Positions 51,717 through 60,968 are shown, counted from the first letter of the stretch. The stretch is 64,000 nucleotides of DNA from Bacillus sp. P14.5 (GCF_003316765.1 NZ_NIJF01000073.1:62001-126000); one strand, 5' to 3'. Translations and numbers: made by a program. The notes: generated by a model from the letters alone, not told the origin.

Positions 51717-53279
51717 ATGAAAGTCATTGATGTATCCGAAGTATTTTCTGAATTGAATATCTCCCTTGATAAAAAAGAGAAAGAAAAAGAGCAGGTAACG
51801 GATTTGCGTCATTCTCTGAACAGAATCATTAACTTAGACGCTGCTTTAAAGGGGAAGGGCGGTGAAGCCATTAGAGAGAACATCACTCTTTTACATATCC
51901 CTGCTGTTCTCCTGCTGAATCAATTCCTGGATGATTACACCAAAACCCTGAATGATTTGCAAAATATGATAAGTGATTTTGAAAAAGAACAGGCTATTGT
52001 TAGACAGGACTTTATTGAACAGGAGACCCAACAAGGAATAAATCGGGTTGAGAACATGACAGAGGACTCCATAAATGAAATCAATCAGGAATATATGGAA
52101 GTGATTGATCTAGTCGGCGGTTCACCTATTTCTCCGTTCACCATCCAATATTCCTTTGACAAAGCCAAAAGGCACCTCCGCAAGACAGTAGACGGCTTAG
52201 AGGACATGGATTCTCAATCTTTAAAAACCCTAAAGGAAACTTCAGGAGAACTTGAACGCATCGTCGACTTTATTAATAAAATAGAAGATTGGACAGCTAA
52301 AGGCCTTACCCTCAGCGGCTCCACTATGAAAGAAATAGAAAAATACCTAGCCGAAAAGGACACCATTGGAAAGCTGCTGGACTCGGCAGAACAACTGGCC
52401 TTAAAAGAAGGCGATGCTACGCTTATGGGCCAGGTAGCCGATTGGCTGGATAAGTTAGGGAAGTTGAATGGTGGGAAGGATGCGATCAAAGGTACAGTAG
52501 CCATGTCAATCCTACTTTCTAGGAGACTTGTTTTTGAAAAGGACGGGAAGGGCCAATTCCGAATTAAGGCACATCCATATTGGTTGAAAAATAATGGTGC
52601 ATATAGATCTAAGCTCGCCAGTGCAATTCACAAAATATTAGATAAGGGTAGTAAAAGTAATATAGGTACCATAAAAAATTACTTTAAAGAATATAATGGG
52701 AAACCAAGTAGGCTTTTAAGGAAGTTGGTAGGGCTCAAGAGTGGTACAAATCTAATTAGTTTTCACACAATTTTAGAAAGACAACATCCATACTTGGATT
52801 TTAGAAAGGGATTAGCACAGGCATATAGCAGATTTTCGTTAGATATGAAGTCTACTGTAAAACAATTTACAAACACCAAATCTTTAAAAGCTGTATTAAA
52901 AAAGGTTCCTTATGCTGGCATAATTTTTTCTGTTGCAACTAATGGAGGAGAGCTTGTAAGCGATAAAAATAAAAATAAAACTCTAAGTGAAAAAATAGGC
53001 CGTGCAACAGCAGGAATCGGGACTGATATAGCTATAGCAGGCATGACCACGGGTGGTGCTGCAATAGGGACGTTGATATGTCCAGGAGTTGGCACGGTTA
53101 TTGGTGGAGCGATTGGTGCAACAATAGGTATAGTCGGATCTATCAAATATGAAGAGCACATTAAAAATATTGGAGAGTCAGCAGGAAAGTGGGTAGGAGA
53201 CAAGGTTAGTGATGCAGGAGAAAAGATGGGGAATTTATTATCAAATACACAAGATTTAGTTAGCGGTTTATTCAGATAG
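51717..53279 (+). CDS. LXG toxin with C-terminal glycine-zipper (pore-forming-like) domain
   Basis: Start ATG 51717 behind GAGGTGG. About 520 residues. LXG domain at 1-230: KVIDVSEVFSELNISLDKKE, LDAALKGKGGEAIRENITLL, SFDKAKRHLRKTVDGLEDMD. A middle helical part follows. Residues about 425-480 are hydrophobic and glycine-rich (GIGTDIAIAGMTTGGAAIGT, GVGTVIGGAIGATIGIVG), a repeated G-x3-G pattern. LXG proteins with such a segment (for example streptococcal TelE) form pores and are blocked by membrane immunity proteins. Exported by the type VII system, which is not in the window. The membrane-protein genes that follow fit immunity. Confidence 0.85.
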   Translation: MKVIDVSEVFSELNISLDKKEKEKEQVTDLRHSLNRIINLDAALKGKGGEAIRENITLLHIPAVLLLNQFLDDYTKTLNDLQNMISDFEKEQAIVRQDFIEQETQQGINRVENMTEDSINEINQEYMEVIDLVGGSPISPFTIQYSFDKAKRHLRKTVDGLEDMDSQSLKTLKETSGELERIVDFINKIEDWTAKGLTLSGSTMKEIEKYLAEKDTIGKLLDSAEQLALKEGDATLMGQVADWLDKLGKLNGGKDAIKGTVAMSILLSRRLVFEKDGKGQFRIKAHPYWLKNNGAYRSKLASAIHKILDKGSKSNIGTIKNYFKEYNGKPSRLLRKLVGLKSGTNLISFHTILERQHPYLDFRKGLAQAYSRFSLDMKSTVKQFTNTKSLKAVLKKVPYAGIIFSVATNGGELVSDKNKNKTLSEKIGRATAGIGTDIAIAGMTTGGAAIGTLICPGVGTVIGGAIGATIGIVGSIKYEEHIKNIGESAGKWVGDKVSDAGEKMGNLLSNTQDLVSGLFR

Positions 53280-53280
53280 A

Positions 53281-54096
53281 ATGTTAGAAAGGAAGATTAA
53301 CTTGAATGAATTAGGGGCTGCTAAAGAATTTTCATTATATACAAGTGAACTAGCTGCTTGTTTGGCGATGTGTGGATATGAATCAATAGCTGGTGAAGTT
53401 TTACAAATATATTTAAATAATAATAGTGATGAAGAAATAGAGATGTTAATAGCTGAATCTGAGGCAACTTTAAACAGCAAATCATTACTAGATAGTAATA
53501 GAAACTCTTTTCTTATTCAGGAATTAGAAAACCTAATTCATTTACTAGTAAAATCAAATAAAAAAGCAAGATGTGTAACTAAGGAGTCAGTATTATTTAT
53601 TCATTCGATACTCGGAGCAGATAGAGTCTTAATTCAACAAATAAGAGATAATACCCATTTTTTCTTAATCATCAACATTGAGGAAGGGTTTGACTCTATT
53701 CTGAAGAATCATTATAAGATGAATATAGACTCATTTCATCTATATAATCATCCTTCAATCAAACTAACAGAACAGATATTTGATCAACTTCATACTCTGG
53801 AAGATCCAATTATAGAATATATGAGAAACGATAAGAAGGTAGATTCAGCTTTAAAAGAATTTCTTTTGGATTTTAGAAAAAATAATAAGACCTTTGATAA
53901 TTTATCTTTGATGGAGACTAATTATACAAATAATAGGATGGATATCAAAGAAGTCACTTTTTTTATTCCGTCTGTAAGCAACATATGGCATTTAGATTAT
54001 GAGGGTATTAATAAAGATCAAATTTTTATTCATCACTCTTCGCCTGACAAATACATCCGAAGACTAAGTGAATCTATATTAACGTTTATCAAATAA
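53281..54096 (+). CDS. Unknown cytosolic protein paralogous to the next but one gene
   Basis: About 271 residues; TTG 53302 behind AAGGAAG is a better start than ATG 53281. Not recognised. The second half (VDSALKEFLLDFRKNNKTFD, FIPSVSNIWHLDYEGI) aligns with the protein at 54530-55546 (VDKRLQRFLLDFKNNHQKAD, FVPGEKNIWHIKYDEI). Situated between toxin and membrane proteins, so it may be a chaperone or part of an immunity complex. Confidence 0.7.
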   Translation: MLERKINLNELGAAKEFSLYTSELAACLAMCGYESIAGEVLQIYLNNNSDEEIEMLIAESEATLNSKSLLDSNRNSFLIQELENLIHLLVKSNKKARCVTKESVLFIHSILGADRVLIQQIRDNTHFFLIINIEEGFDSILKNHYKMNIDSFHLYNHPSIKLTEQIFDQLHTLEDPIIEYMRNDKKVDSALKEFLLDFRKNNKTFDNLSLMETNYTNNRMDIKEVTFFIPSVSNIWHLDYEGINKDQIFIHHSSPDKYIRRLSESILTFIK

Positions 54097-54127
54097 TTTC
54101 ATAGGTTGTCTGGTGAAAGGAGTATTT

Positions 54128-54505
54128 ATGAAAAGAAATATAGCAATCATACTAACACTTGGCTTTTGGCTTTTGATATCTATCTATCTAACAGGAATAA
54201 ACATTCCATTCCCGAGTTCACTAGTCATTGTGATGTTAGGGATTAACACGATTTTTGCGTTCTTCTCAATATTCATCCAACGCCTAGTAGTCGTGCTTTA
54301 TGAATCAAATGTATTTGAAAAGCCTCATTCTTTTTCGGACTATTTTTATAAATATATTGCGATTCTTACATCAGGTGTGAACTATTACGTGCAATTGGTC
54401 ATCCGGCGTCTTCCATTTATCTTTAATAAGGTTATGGGTGTTGTGTTTTTTGTCTTTTTGTTATTCATCAATTTTACAATGATGTATATTTACAATTACC
54501 AATAA
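54128..54505 (+). CDS. Small membrane protein A1 (candidate immunity)
   Basis: About 125 residues from ATG 54128 behind AAAGGAG. Three to four membrane segments (IAIILTLGFWLLISIYLT, SLVIVMLGINTIFAFFSIFI, GVVFFVFLLFINFTMMYIY). Paralogue of the protein at 55600-55971 (TIFAFFSIFIQ / IIFAFFSIFIQ). Membrane immunity is typical for pore-forming LXG toxins. Confidence 0.8.
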   Translation: MKRNIAIILTLGFWLLISIYLTGINIPFPSSLVIVMLGINTIFAFFSIFIQRLVVVLYESNVFEKPHSFSDYFYKYIAILTSGVNYYVQLVIRRLPFIFNKVMGVVFFVFLLFINFTMMYIYNYQ

Positions 54506-54529
54506 ACGTTTTTAATGGAGGTGAACTTA

Positions 54530-55546
54530 TTGGAGAAATTAGTAAGACCGTCTTATCAGGAAGTTTTATCGGCTTTGGAACATATGAAAAGCAAATCCTC
54601 CCTGCAAGAATTTAAGAGTATACATAAATTAAGTGCTGAGAAAGTTGACGGTATACCAGTGCTGCCCAAGAGTGCCCGTCTTAATGAATTGCTTGAAAAA
54701 ATTCTCAACGCAAAAAAGATGATAGAGTTCTCTAGAGAAAATAGTACTGATACCTTGGCCGTTTATTATTATAATAAGGAAATGATTTCTGTATCTACAG
54801 ATGATCAAAATTTCATTACTATTTTTCCTATTGGTAATAAAGATGAATTGAAGAAGAGAATGGCAAAATTTTATGAAGTCGATTTATCTTTTGAGAATAA
54901 TCCAGTGGAAGTAAATATTGGTATCACGGAAGAAGACTATGACCGCCTTCATTCTAAAACACCTGATGAATTAACTGCTATGATTCAGGATGAGAAGGTT
55001 GATAAGAGGCTTCAACGTTTTCTTTTGGACTTTAAAAACAATCATCAAAAGGCAGACCGTATTAATTTTAAAATGAAAGAAAGAACCAGCGAACTTTTTA
55101 CGGAAGGTTCTGTATTGTTTTTTGTGCCTGGTGAGAAAAATATATGGCATATAAAATATGATGAAATAGAATCAGGAATGATCTATTTAATGAGTAACAG
55201 CATAGCGGAGTATTTTACAGGTGCAGAACTTTTAATAGAAAAATTCTTAGAAGAAGAGCCTGTAAAGCCTCAATTAAACAAGCCAGCCGGCACCAAGAAA
55301 ATAGATAGTGAGAAATTCTTTTCCATCAAGAGAGGCTTTTCTTTTTTCTATAAAAGTAATATAGCTGTTGTGATCGGGCTTTTGTGCTTCTTTATCAATC
55401 AATCAAGCTGGGTAGAACAGGGAGGAATAAACTTATTTATTGTCTTTATTTTGACTGAATCCTTCCTGCTCCTTCTATCCTTGATTGCTTGTTTTAAAGA
55501 GAAAGAAGAGAAAGCAGCGGCTGACAAACGTTTGAAGACCGCATAG
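54530..55546 (+). CDS. Protein B1: soluble domain plus two-helix membrane tail
   Basis: Start TTG 54530 behind GGAGGTG. About 338 residues. Residues 1-255 are a soluble domain paralogous to the 53281-54096 gene product. Residues 265-330 hold two membrane helices (YKSNIAVVIGLLCFFINQSS, LFIVFILTESFLLLLSLIAC) that reappear alone in the gene at 56035-56274. It looks like a fusion of both types. Confidence 0.75.
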   Translation: MEKLVRPSYQEVLSALEHMKSKSSLQEFKSIHKLSAEKVDGIPVLPKSARLNELLEKILNAKKMIEFSRENSTDTLAVYYYNKEMISVSTDDQNFITIFPIGNKDELKKRMAKFYEVDLSFENNPVEVNIGITEEDYDRLHSKTPDELTAMIQDEKVDKRLQRFLLDFKNNHQKADRINFKMKERTSELFTEGSVLFFVPGEKNIWHIKYDEIESGMIYLMSNSIAEYFTGAELLIEKFLEEEPVKPQLNKPAGTKKIDSEKFFSIKRGFSFFYKSNIAVVIGLLCFFINQSSWVEQGGINLFIVFILTESFLLLLSLIACFKEKEEKAAADKRLKTA

Positions 55547-55599
55547 TAAATTCATTCGTTCTTTTGCGACTTGTACAATACGGAGGAAAGGAAAACATT

Positions 55600-55971
55600 A
55601 TGAAAAGCTCATTGGCTGCATTGCTGGTTTTCGGTGGATGGACATTAGTATCCTTATCTCTGTATCAATCTATGCCGCTGCCCACCTCATTTTTATATTT
55701 CTTAATCGGTGTAAATATCATCTTTGCGTTTTTCTCTATTTTTATTCAATCCAATTTAATTAAGCTATATAAATCGAATGTTTATAAAGAACCTATGACT
55801 TTTATAGATAGCTTTTTTAAATATATGGCCATTTACATGTCTGGGCTGAATCATTACGTACAAAGTGTTTTATCCGGGCTTCCTTTTTTAGTCAATAAAG
55901 TATTAGGGATAGTATTCTTAACCTATCTGCTTTTTGTGAACTTTTTGCTAATGGGAATATTTTTTGAGTAG
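55600..55971 (+). CDS. Small membrane protein A2 (candidate immunity)
   Basis: About 123 residues from ATG 55600 behind GGAGGAAAGG. Same layout and several identical stretches as A1 (FLIGVNIIFAFFSIFIQSN, YKYIA/FKYMA). Second copy of the cassette. Confidence 0.8.
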   Translation: MKSSLAALLVFGGWTLVSLSLYQSMPLPTSFLYFLIGVNIIFAFFSIFIQSNLIKLYKSNVYKEPMTFIDSFFKYMAIYMSGLNHYVQSVLSGLPFLVNKVLGIVFLTYLLFVNFLLMGIFFE

Positions 55972-56034
55972 ATTAAAATTTTATCTTTTTCAAGAGGATC
56001 CTAAAGTTCTAACCTAAAGGAAAGGGTTAAATGA

Positions 56035-56274
56035 ATGGCGTATGTAAAGAAAGATACAGTTTTTTCATTTAAGAAAGGCTATTCATTCTTCTGGAAAGCA
56101 CAGGCAGCTTTCTTAGTCTTATTGCTTTCAATACTTATAAATATTAATGGGTGGAATCCACAAATCAATAGAGGTGTTATAATATTCTTGGCGTTAGTTT
56201 CAGAGTCTGTCATTTTTCTCTTCTTTTTGGCTGCCTGTATCCAGAAGAGTAAAAGATCACAAAGCAATGTTTAA
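56035..56274 (+). CDS. Small membrane protein B2 (membrane tail of B1 alone)
   Basis: 79 residues. FSFKKGYSFFWKAQAAFLVL and VIIFLALVSESVIFLFFLAA correspond to the last 75 residues of B1 (FSIKRGFSFFYKS). The soluble part is missing, so the second cassette is A2 plus a shortened B2. Confidence 0.78.
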   Translation: MAYVKKDTVFSFKKGYSFFWKAQAAFLVLLLSILININGWNPQINRGVIIFLALVSESVIFLFFLAACIQKSKRSQSNV

Positions 56275-56318
56275 CAACAATCTGAGGTAGAGAAAAAACT
56301 TATAATTTATCAATTCAG

Positions 56319-56355
56319 CCACAGCTGCCATGTAAAGGTCTGCTGTGGTTTTATC
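56319..56355 (+). terminator. Terminator of the LXG module
   Basis: CCACAGC and GCTGTGG flank a 16-nt loop, then TTTTATCTT. Confidence 0.7.
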
Positions 56356-56449
56356 TTATCTATTTAAGGGAGAATTTGCATTTAGGCCAAATTTTAGCCC
56401 GTAAAATGGTATGATAGTCATAACTATGTTTTAAGAGGTGTAAATTATA

Positions 56450-56938
56450 ATGAGCGAGTCACAAACTCCCGAAGAAGAAATACGTCAACTGAGGGAAAGA
56501 GTAGAGGAATGCGAAAGGCTGATCGATGAGCTTTCTACCCCGATTATTCCTTCCATCATTCCCGAGACGATGCTGGTTCCTTTAACAGGAACACTAAATG
56601 AAAAAAGGTTAGATAATATTCAAAATAAGGTATTGTTCAGCATCCAAAAACAAAAGGCAGACACGGTTCTCCTTGACTTTACAGGCATCAGCCATTTAGA
56701 CGTGGAAGAACTGGGGCTGCAAAACTTGATCTATCGAATCAGCGAGCTGCAGGCCGGATTAAAATTAATGGGCGTGGAAACAATCTTTGTCGGATTTAAA
56801 CCGAACTTCGCACATGAAATGGTCATCTCCGGAGTCGACACAAGCAAGTTCATCACACATGCCAACTTCCGCGATGGACTGAAGTATCTAATGGATAAAA
56901 AAGGGCTGGATTTCATAGAAACCGAACCAGCCAAGTAA
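56450..56938 (+). CDS. STAS-domain protein (RsbR-like)
   Basis: 162 residues. The N-terminal coiled coil (EEIRQLRERVEECERLIDEL) leads into a STAS domain: ELSTPIIPSIIPETMLVPL, DTVLLDFTGISHLDVEELG, LKLMGVETIFVGFKPNFAHE. RsbR-type proteins form the stressosome; this short version lacks the sensory globin-like domain. A T in DFTGIS aligns with a usual phosphorylation site. A degenerate copy of the 3' end lies at 58028-58097. Confidence 0.85.
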   Translation: MSESQTPEEEIRQLRERVEECERLIDELSTPIIPSIIPETMLVPLTGTLNEKRLDNIQNKVLFSIQKQKADTVLLDFTGISHLDVEELGLQNLIYRISELQAGLKLMGVETIFVGFKPNFAHEMVISGVDTSKFITHANFRDGLKYLMDKKGLDFIETEPAK

Positions 56939-56942
56939 AGAA

Positions 56943-56975
56943 GGACCATTATCTTTCAGAGATGATGGTTCTTTT
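56943..56975 (+). terminator. Terminator of the STAS gene
   Basis: GGACCATTATCT and AGATGATGGTTC with CTTTTTG tail. Confidence 0.75.
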
Positions 56976-57310
56976 TGTTTTGAAGTATAGATGAAGGGGT
57001 TCCGTTTTGGGAGGGAAAATTACAATCTATCAAGCATACACTAATTATTGTGCTGCTGAAATATGAGGTGCAAATGTGTTAAATGACTTGTCAATTCGCA
57101 TCCCGTCATGCGGATAAGAGTTCTTCTAAAGAATTGAGTGAAACCAATATTCAATTAAAGGATTACATAGCTTTTATGTGGAATTATGAAAGAGTATGGT
57201 TAGTTTTTGGAAATTTATATTGTCTAACAGATGGAGCAGTTTAGATAGAAGAAGTTATTGATATATTAAAAAGATAAATGTAATTTTTACAAAGAATTGA
57301 GGTGCAATGG

Positions 57311-57769
57311 ATGTCTCAAATTAGAATTGTATTAATAGGAAGTGTTTCAATCTTTGACAATGATAAAGTTTTAATAATAAAAGAGAATAAACCTACTGCT
57401 GTAGATAAGTGGAACTTTCCGAGTGGACATATAGAGTATGGTGAGGACATTATTTATTCAGCTCAGAGGGAAGTTAAAGAGGAAACGGGATTAGAAGTTA
57501 AACTGACCGGCACGACTGGAGTATATAATTTTATCAGTAACACGAACGATCAAGTAATTTTATTTCATTTTATTGGGGAGATTACTGGAGGTACATTAAA
57601 TCTTGAAGAGGATGACATCATTGACAGCAAATGGGTACAAGTTAATGACCTTGTAGCATTTGAAAACGAGGAATTACGAGAATCGCATTTAATGAAACAG
57701 ATAATTAATAACTTAATAGAAGAAAATCTTTATTCAATTAGTGTATTTAATGACCAACTTTTTAAATAG
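57311..57769 (+). CDS. Nudix hydrolase
   Basis: About 152 residues, start ATG 57311 behind GAGGTG. Nudix box GHIEYGEDIIYSAQREVKEE plus TGLEV matches G-x5-E-x7-R-E-U-x-E-E-x-G-U, with the metal-binding Glu residues intact. Hydrolyses a nucleoside-diphosphate derivative; substrate unknown. The 57061-57290 stretch upstream shows a short decayed frame ending in TAG. Confidence 0.9.
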   Translation: MSQIRIVLIGSVSIFDNDKVLIIKENKPTAVDKWNFPSGHIEYGEDIIYSAQREVKEETGLEVKLTGTTGVYNFISNTNDQVILFHFIGEITGGTLNLEEDDIIDSKWVQVNDLVAFENEELRESHLMKQIINNLIEENLYSISVFNDQLFK

Positions 57770-58238
57770 TTCTTACTGGAGGTTTATTGGTTTAAAGGGA
57801 GCTTAAACGGAACAAGAAGTTCATAAAAATTAAGAACCGGATCCATTTGGGTCTGTTTTTTTTTGCTGTAAAACACAATTTAACTTGCACAGTTATTTCA
57901 GCTGCTAATTAAGGTGTGAACTATGGTTTGCTTGCCTTAAACGGTAAACACAAGTTTCCCTGAAGAGTGTTCTAACTATTTTTAGCTTAGCTTGTCTTTG
58001 AAGTGAATCCCAGCAACAGATTTGAACCTTCCGCGATGGGCAGATATATTTGATGAGCAAAAAAGGCTGGATTTCATAGAACCCACACCAGCCAAGTACT
58101 AAGAACTCCGTTATAAGAAATGTTTTGCAGTAAGCCCACTTCAGTAGAGAAAAAAGTTTCTAATATATTGAAGAATCTCGCCATTAATTTTCTATTTATT
58201 TGAATCTATCTCAAGAAGTTATACAAAGAAATGGGTGA
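57770..58238. other. Intergenic with STAS-gene fragment
   Basis: A weak terminator-like stem plus T9 near 57850 follows the Nudix gene. 58028-58097 repeats the end of the STAS gene (CTTCCGCGATGGG, GGCTGGATTTCATAGA, CCAGCCAAGTA). No intact gene. Confidence 0.6.
58028..58097 (+). pseudogene. Fragment of STAS gene 3' end
   Basis: About 70 bases match 56866-56938 with several changes and an internal deletion. It must derive from a duplication or rearrangement. Confidence 0.75.
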
Positions 58239-58907
58239 TCAAGGTGTAAACAGTTTCCAAGACCCTTCGGATAAAATTTCTATCTCTCCATCGTAAACCT
58301 TGATTGCCGTTTGATCGTCAATTGCATACGAGGGTCCCTGCATCTCGGCAGCCCATTTCTCTGCGGCAGCCATGTTGTTTCCAGGCAGCATTTCGTGATC
58401 CAGGTGGGGGAAAATTGAAAAATCAACCATTCCCAATGTTTCATCACCGCCGCTTGGCGGAGTCCAGCCAACGAAGTATTCCCCTATTTTAGGTGCCATT
58501 ACCATGCTCCCGGCACTCATTCCTACATATACTAAGTTTAGTGTCGGTAAAAGGTCTGCTAGCCCGGATAGACGCATCCAGTGGCACAGATAAAGGGCGT
58601 CACCGCCTGACACCAGCAATACATCTGTCTCCTGAACAAGTGGTATCCAGTGTTTTTCGTCGATGCTGGGAAGCGCTGTGAGCTCCAATACGCCGACAGA
58701 CTTCCACCCAAGGTTGACCATAGGATTCTCTTCTTTCCCACTGATGAACTCCCAGGCTTTAACACCAGGGCCAACCCAAGGGTGTCCATACATCGCAGTG
58801 GGGATGCACAGGGCGTTGCAGTCAGCAATCGGCTTTCCCAGCATGTCAACCAGCGCGTTGTGAATGGTTTTGTTATTGACGCCGCCAGATGTAAGCAGAA
58901 GTTTCAT
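58239..58907 (-). CDS. Peptidase E-like serine peptidase (family S51)
   Basis: Start ATG 58905-58907 behind AAGGAGTG. About 222 residues. MKLLLTSGGVNNKTIHNALV, VLLVSGGDALYLCHWMRLSG and LVYVGMSAGSMVMAP, with nucleophile Ser in GMSAGS, define S51. FPHLDHEMLPGNN carries the His. Alpha-aspartyl dipeptidase or cyanophycinase-like activity is expected; the length suits dipeptidase E. Confidence 0.9.
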   Translation of the reverse strand: MKLLLTSGGVNNKTIHNALVDMLGKPIADCNALCIPTAMYGHPWVGPGVKAWEFISGKEENPMVNLGWKSVGVLELTALPSIDEKHWIPLVQETDVLLVSGGDALYLCHWMRLSGLADLLPTLNLVYVGMSAGSMVMAPKIGEYFVGWTPPSGGDETLGMVDFSIFPHLDHEMLPGNNMAAAEKWAAEMQGPSYAIDDQTAIKVYDGEIEILSEGSWKLFTP

Positions 58908-59205
58908 AAAATCACTCCTTTTCTTTTGTGTTACTGTCAATTTTGTTCATATTTCTAAGATAGCAACTCGAGCTTTATGGATGATTAGGACACTTCTATC
59001 CGATGTTCAGCTTAGATGTCTATTCAAACACCTAGTAAACAATCTGTCCTAGACTTTACAATTCTACAAATCTTATATAAATCCTTGTTTAACCATTCTG
59101 TCCTTCCGACATTAAGTACCTTCTTTCATAATGTCGGAAAAATATAATTTCAATAACTGTTATTATTTTAGGCACTTAGTTTACCTAAATAACTATATTA
59201 CAAAA

Positions 59206-59275
59206 CTGATTGAAGCGGAAGGTGCCCGACCTCCTGCGGGACTAGCGGTCGTCCAGTTCCAGGGCCTTAGCCCCT
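59206..59275. repeat. Truncated GC-rich repeat joined to a second repeat fragment
   Basis: TGATTGAAGCGGAAGGTGCC ... TGCGGGACTAGCGG is the 5' arm of the family at 59322-59444. It switches at about 59249 to TCGTCCAGTTCCAGGGCCTTAGC, which looks like the end of another dispersed-repeat family. Confidence 0.7.
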
Positions 59276-59321
59276 CGGGATTGTTAATATTTTTAGATTA
59301 CCTTACTTACTATTATATAAG

Positions 59322-59444
59322 ACTGATTGAAGCGGAAGGTGCCCGACCTCCTGCGGGAGCAGCGGGACAGATGAGACCCCGCAGGCGCAGCCGAGGAGGC
59401 TCAACGCCCGCCCCGCGGAGTCGGGCACCTGGAGCGGAAATCAA
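59322..59444. repeat. GC-rich dispersed repeat, copy 2
   Basis: TGATTGAAGCGGAAGGTGCC to GGCACCTGGAGCGGAAATCA with inverted ends and the inner CTGCGGGAGC/GCCCCGCGGAG arms. Full-length copy. Confidence 0.88.
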
Positions 59445-59502
59445 ACCCATTTAAACCGCATATTTAATCCCCCTGGAACACACCCCAATAGTTAATCAAA
59501 CC

Positions 59503-59550
59503 AAAAAGGTGTCGTATATCTCTACAAAAGAGAAATACAACACCTTTTTA
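59503..59550. terminator. Hairpin upstream of the oligosaccharide transporter
   Basis: AAAAAGGTGTCGTATATCTC and GAGAAATACAACACCTTTTT form an imperfect long stem. Confidence 0.6.
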
Positions 59551-59606
59551 AGTATGGAAAAACAATCCTGTAATAAAACAGTCAAATATAAAACACCTTT
59601 TACAAA

Positions 59607-59638
59607 ATGTAAGCGGTTTTATATAAAAGCGTTTTCAT
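59607..59638 (+). promoter_or_regulatory. Two adjacent cre-like operators
   Basis: ATGTAAGCGGTTTTAT (59607-59622) and ATAAAAGCGTTTTCAT (59623-59638) each differ from the CcpA/LacI-family consensus by one base and are directly abutting, 37 bases before the binding-protein start. Suggests catabolite repression or a specific LacI-type repressor. Confidence 0.65.
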
Positions 59639-59676
59639 AGAAAATAAAGTTAAATAAAGGGAAGGGGTTAACAAAA

Positions 59677-60960
59677 ATGAAACTATTAAACAAGCTGGTT
59701 GCGGGAGTTGGGATTTCGACGATGCTATTTGCTGCAGGATGCAGCGGCGGTTCGACAGAATCAGGCTCAAGTGATGAAGGCAGCAAAGATAAAGTGGTAC
59801 TGGATTACTGGCACACTTACAGTGATCAAGAAGAGGTCATCCTGAACGATGAGATCAAACCTTTGTTTGAAAAAGAACATCCAAACATCGAATTGAAATT
59901 AACTCGTATGCCATATGAAGGCTTGAAACAGCAAGTTGTTGCAGGTGTATCAGGCGGAGAAGCTCCGGACTTAATGCGTATGGATATCGTATGGGTATCT
60001 GAGTTCGCTAAAATGGGTGCTCTTCAAGACCTAAGCGAGTTCGACGGTTTTGAAGAAGTAAAGAACAGCGTATTCGAATCACCAATGGCAACGAACATTT
60101 TCGAAGGAAAGTATTACGGAGTTCCTGTTAATACAAATACAAAAATCGCTATCTATAATAAAGAATTGCTTGAGAAAGCTGGTTACACTGAAGCACCTGC
60201 AACAATGGATGAATTAGTGGACGCTTCTCAAAAAGCGGTAGACGCTGGAGCTAAAGGCGGAATGGCAATCGGCGGAAGCTTCTCATGGGCTTTCCTTCCA
60301 TACTTCTGGAGCCTTGGCGGAACAATGACAAATGAAGATTATACAAAATTCGATGGATACTTGAACAGCCCTGAAAGTATTAAAGCTGTTGAAGAAATTG
60401 CGAAATGGGAAAAAGATGGAATCGTAGCACCTACAATCCTTGGCGGAGAGCCTGGCGTGTGGGATGGTATGAAAAACAATGAATACCTTATGATCGATGA
60501 CGGTCCTTGGTTCTACAGTGTCCTGGCTAATGAAGAAGGAAGCAAGTTCAACCCTGAAGAACAAACGATCAGCGGTTTAATGCCTGCAGGTCCTGGCGGC
60601 AGCAGCTCTGTTATCGGCGGAGAAAACCTTGTAACATTTGCTGGTTCCGAGCATCCGGAAGAAGCTTGGACTTTTGCGAAATGGATGCTTACAGATGAGC
60701 CGCAAAGAATTATGGCTAGTGTAGGATTAATCCCGACTAACCAAGAAACTGCGAACGACCCTGAAGTTATTGAAAACCCAATCGTTCAAAAATATGTAGA
60801 ACAGCTTGAAACGGCATTGCCGCGTACTCCAATCCCTCAATGGTCTGAAGTTGAAGCAATCATCAACTTGAACTTCGAAAAAGTGATCCGCGGGGAAATG
60901 GGAGCTAAAGAAGCAATGGATGATGCAGCGAAGAAAGCAGATTCCTTACTGCAACAATAA
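59677..60960 (+). CDS. Oligosaccharide ABC transporter, lipoprotein substrate-binding protein (MalE-type)
   Basis: 427 residues. Lipobox LFAAGC. SBP_bac_1 fold: VVLDYWHTYSDQEEVILNDE, APDLMRMDIVWVSEFAKMGA, YYGVPVNTNTKIAIYNKELL and EHPEEAWTFAKWMLT. AAGGGAAGGGG before the ATG. First gene of a transporter operon followed by a GH66 enzyme. I infer isomaltooligosaccharide or cyclodextran-related ligand. Confidence 0.93.
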   Translation: MKLLNKLVAGVGISTMLFAAGCSGGSTESGSSDEGSKDKVVLDYWHTYSDQEEVILNDEIKPLFEKEHPNIELKLTRMPYEGLKQQVVAGVSGGEAPDLMRMDIVWVSEFAKMGALQDLSEFDGFEEVKNSVFESPMATNIFEGKYYGVPVNTNTKIAIYNKELLEKAGYTEAPATMDELVDASQKAVDAGAKGGMAIGGSFSWAFLPYFWSLGGTMTNEDYTKFDGYLNSPESIKAVEEIAKWEKDGIVAPTILGGEPGVWDGMKNNEYLMIDDGPWFYSVLANEEGSKFNPEEQTISGLMPAGPGGSSSVIGGENLVTFAGSEHPEEAWTFAKWMLTDEPQRIMASVGLIPTNQETANDPEVIENPIVQKYVEQLETALPRTPIPQWSEVEAIINLNFEKVIRGEMGAKEAMDDAAKKADSLLQQ

Positions 60961-60968
60961 CACTGACA

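Larger units (their letters stand above)
58908..59676. other. Intergenic with repeats and regulatory sites
   Basis: No gene. The 107-codon frame at 59131-59454 is made of repeat DNA. Repeat, hairpin and cre-like sites are listed separately. Confidence 0.6.

Noticed and set aside
57061..57290. Possible small gene before the Nudix gene
   Set aside because: A 52-codon frame ends in TAG and continues decayed; no ribosome site or family.
59131..59454. 107-codon open frame
   Set aside because: It is composed of dispersed-repeat DNA (EAEGARPPAG repeated) with no ribosome site.
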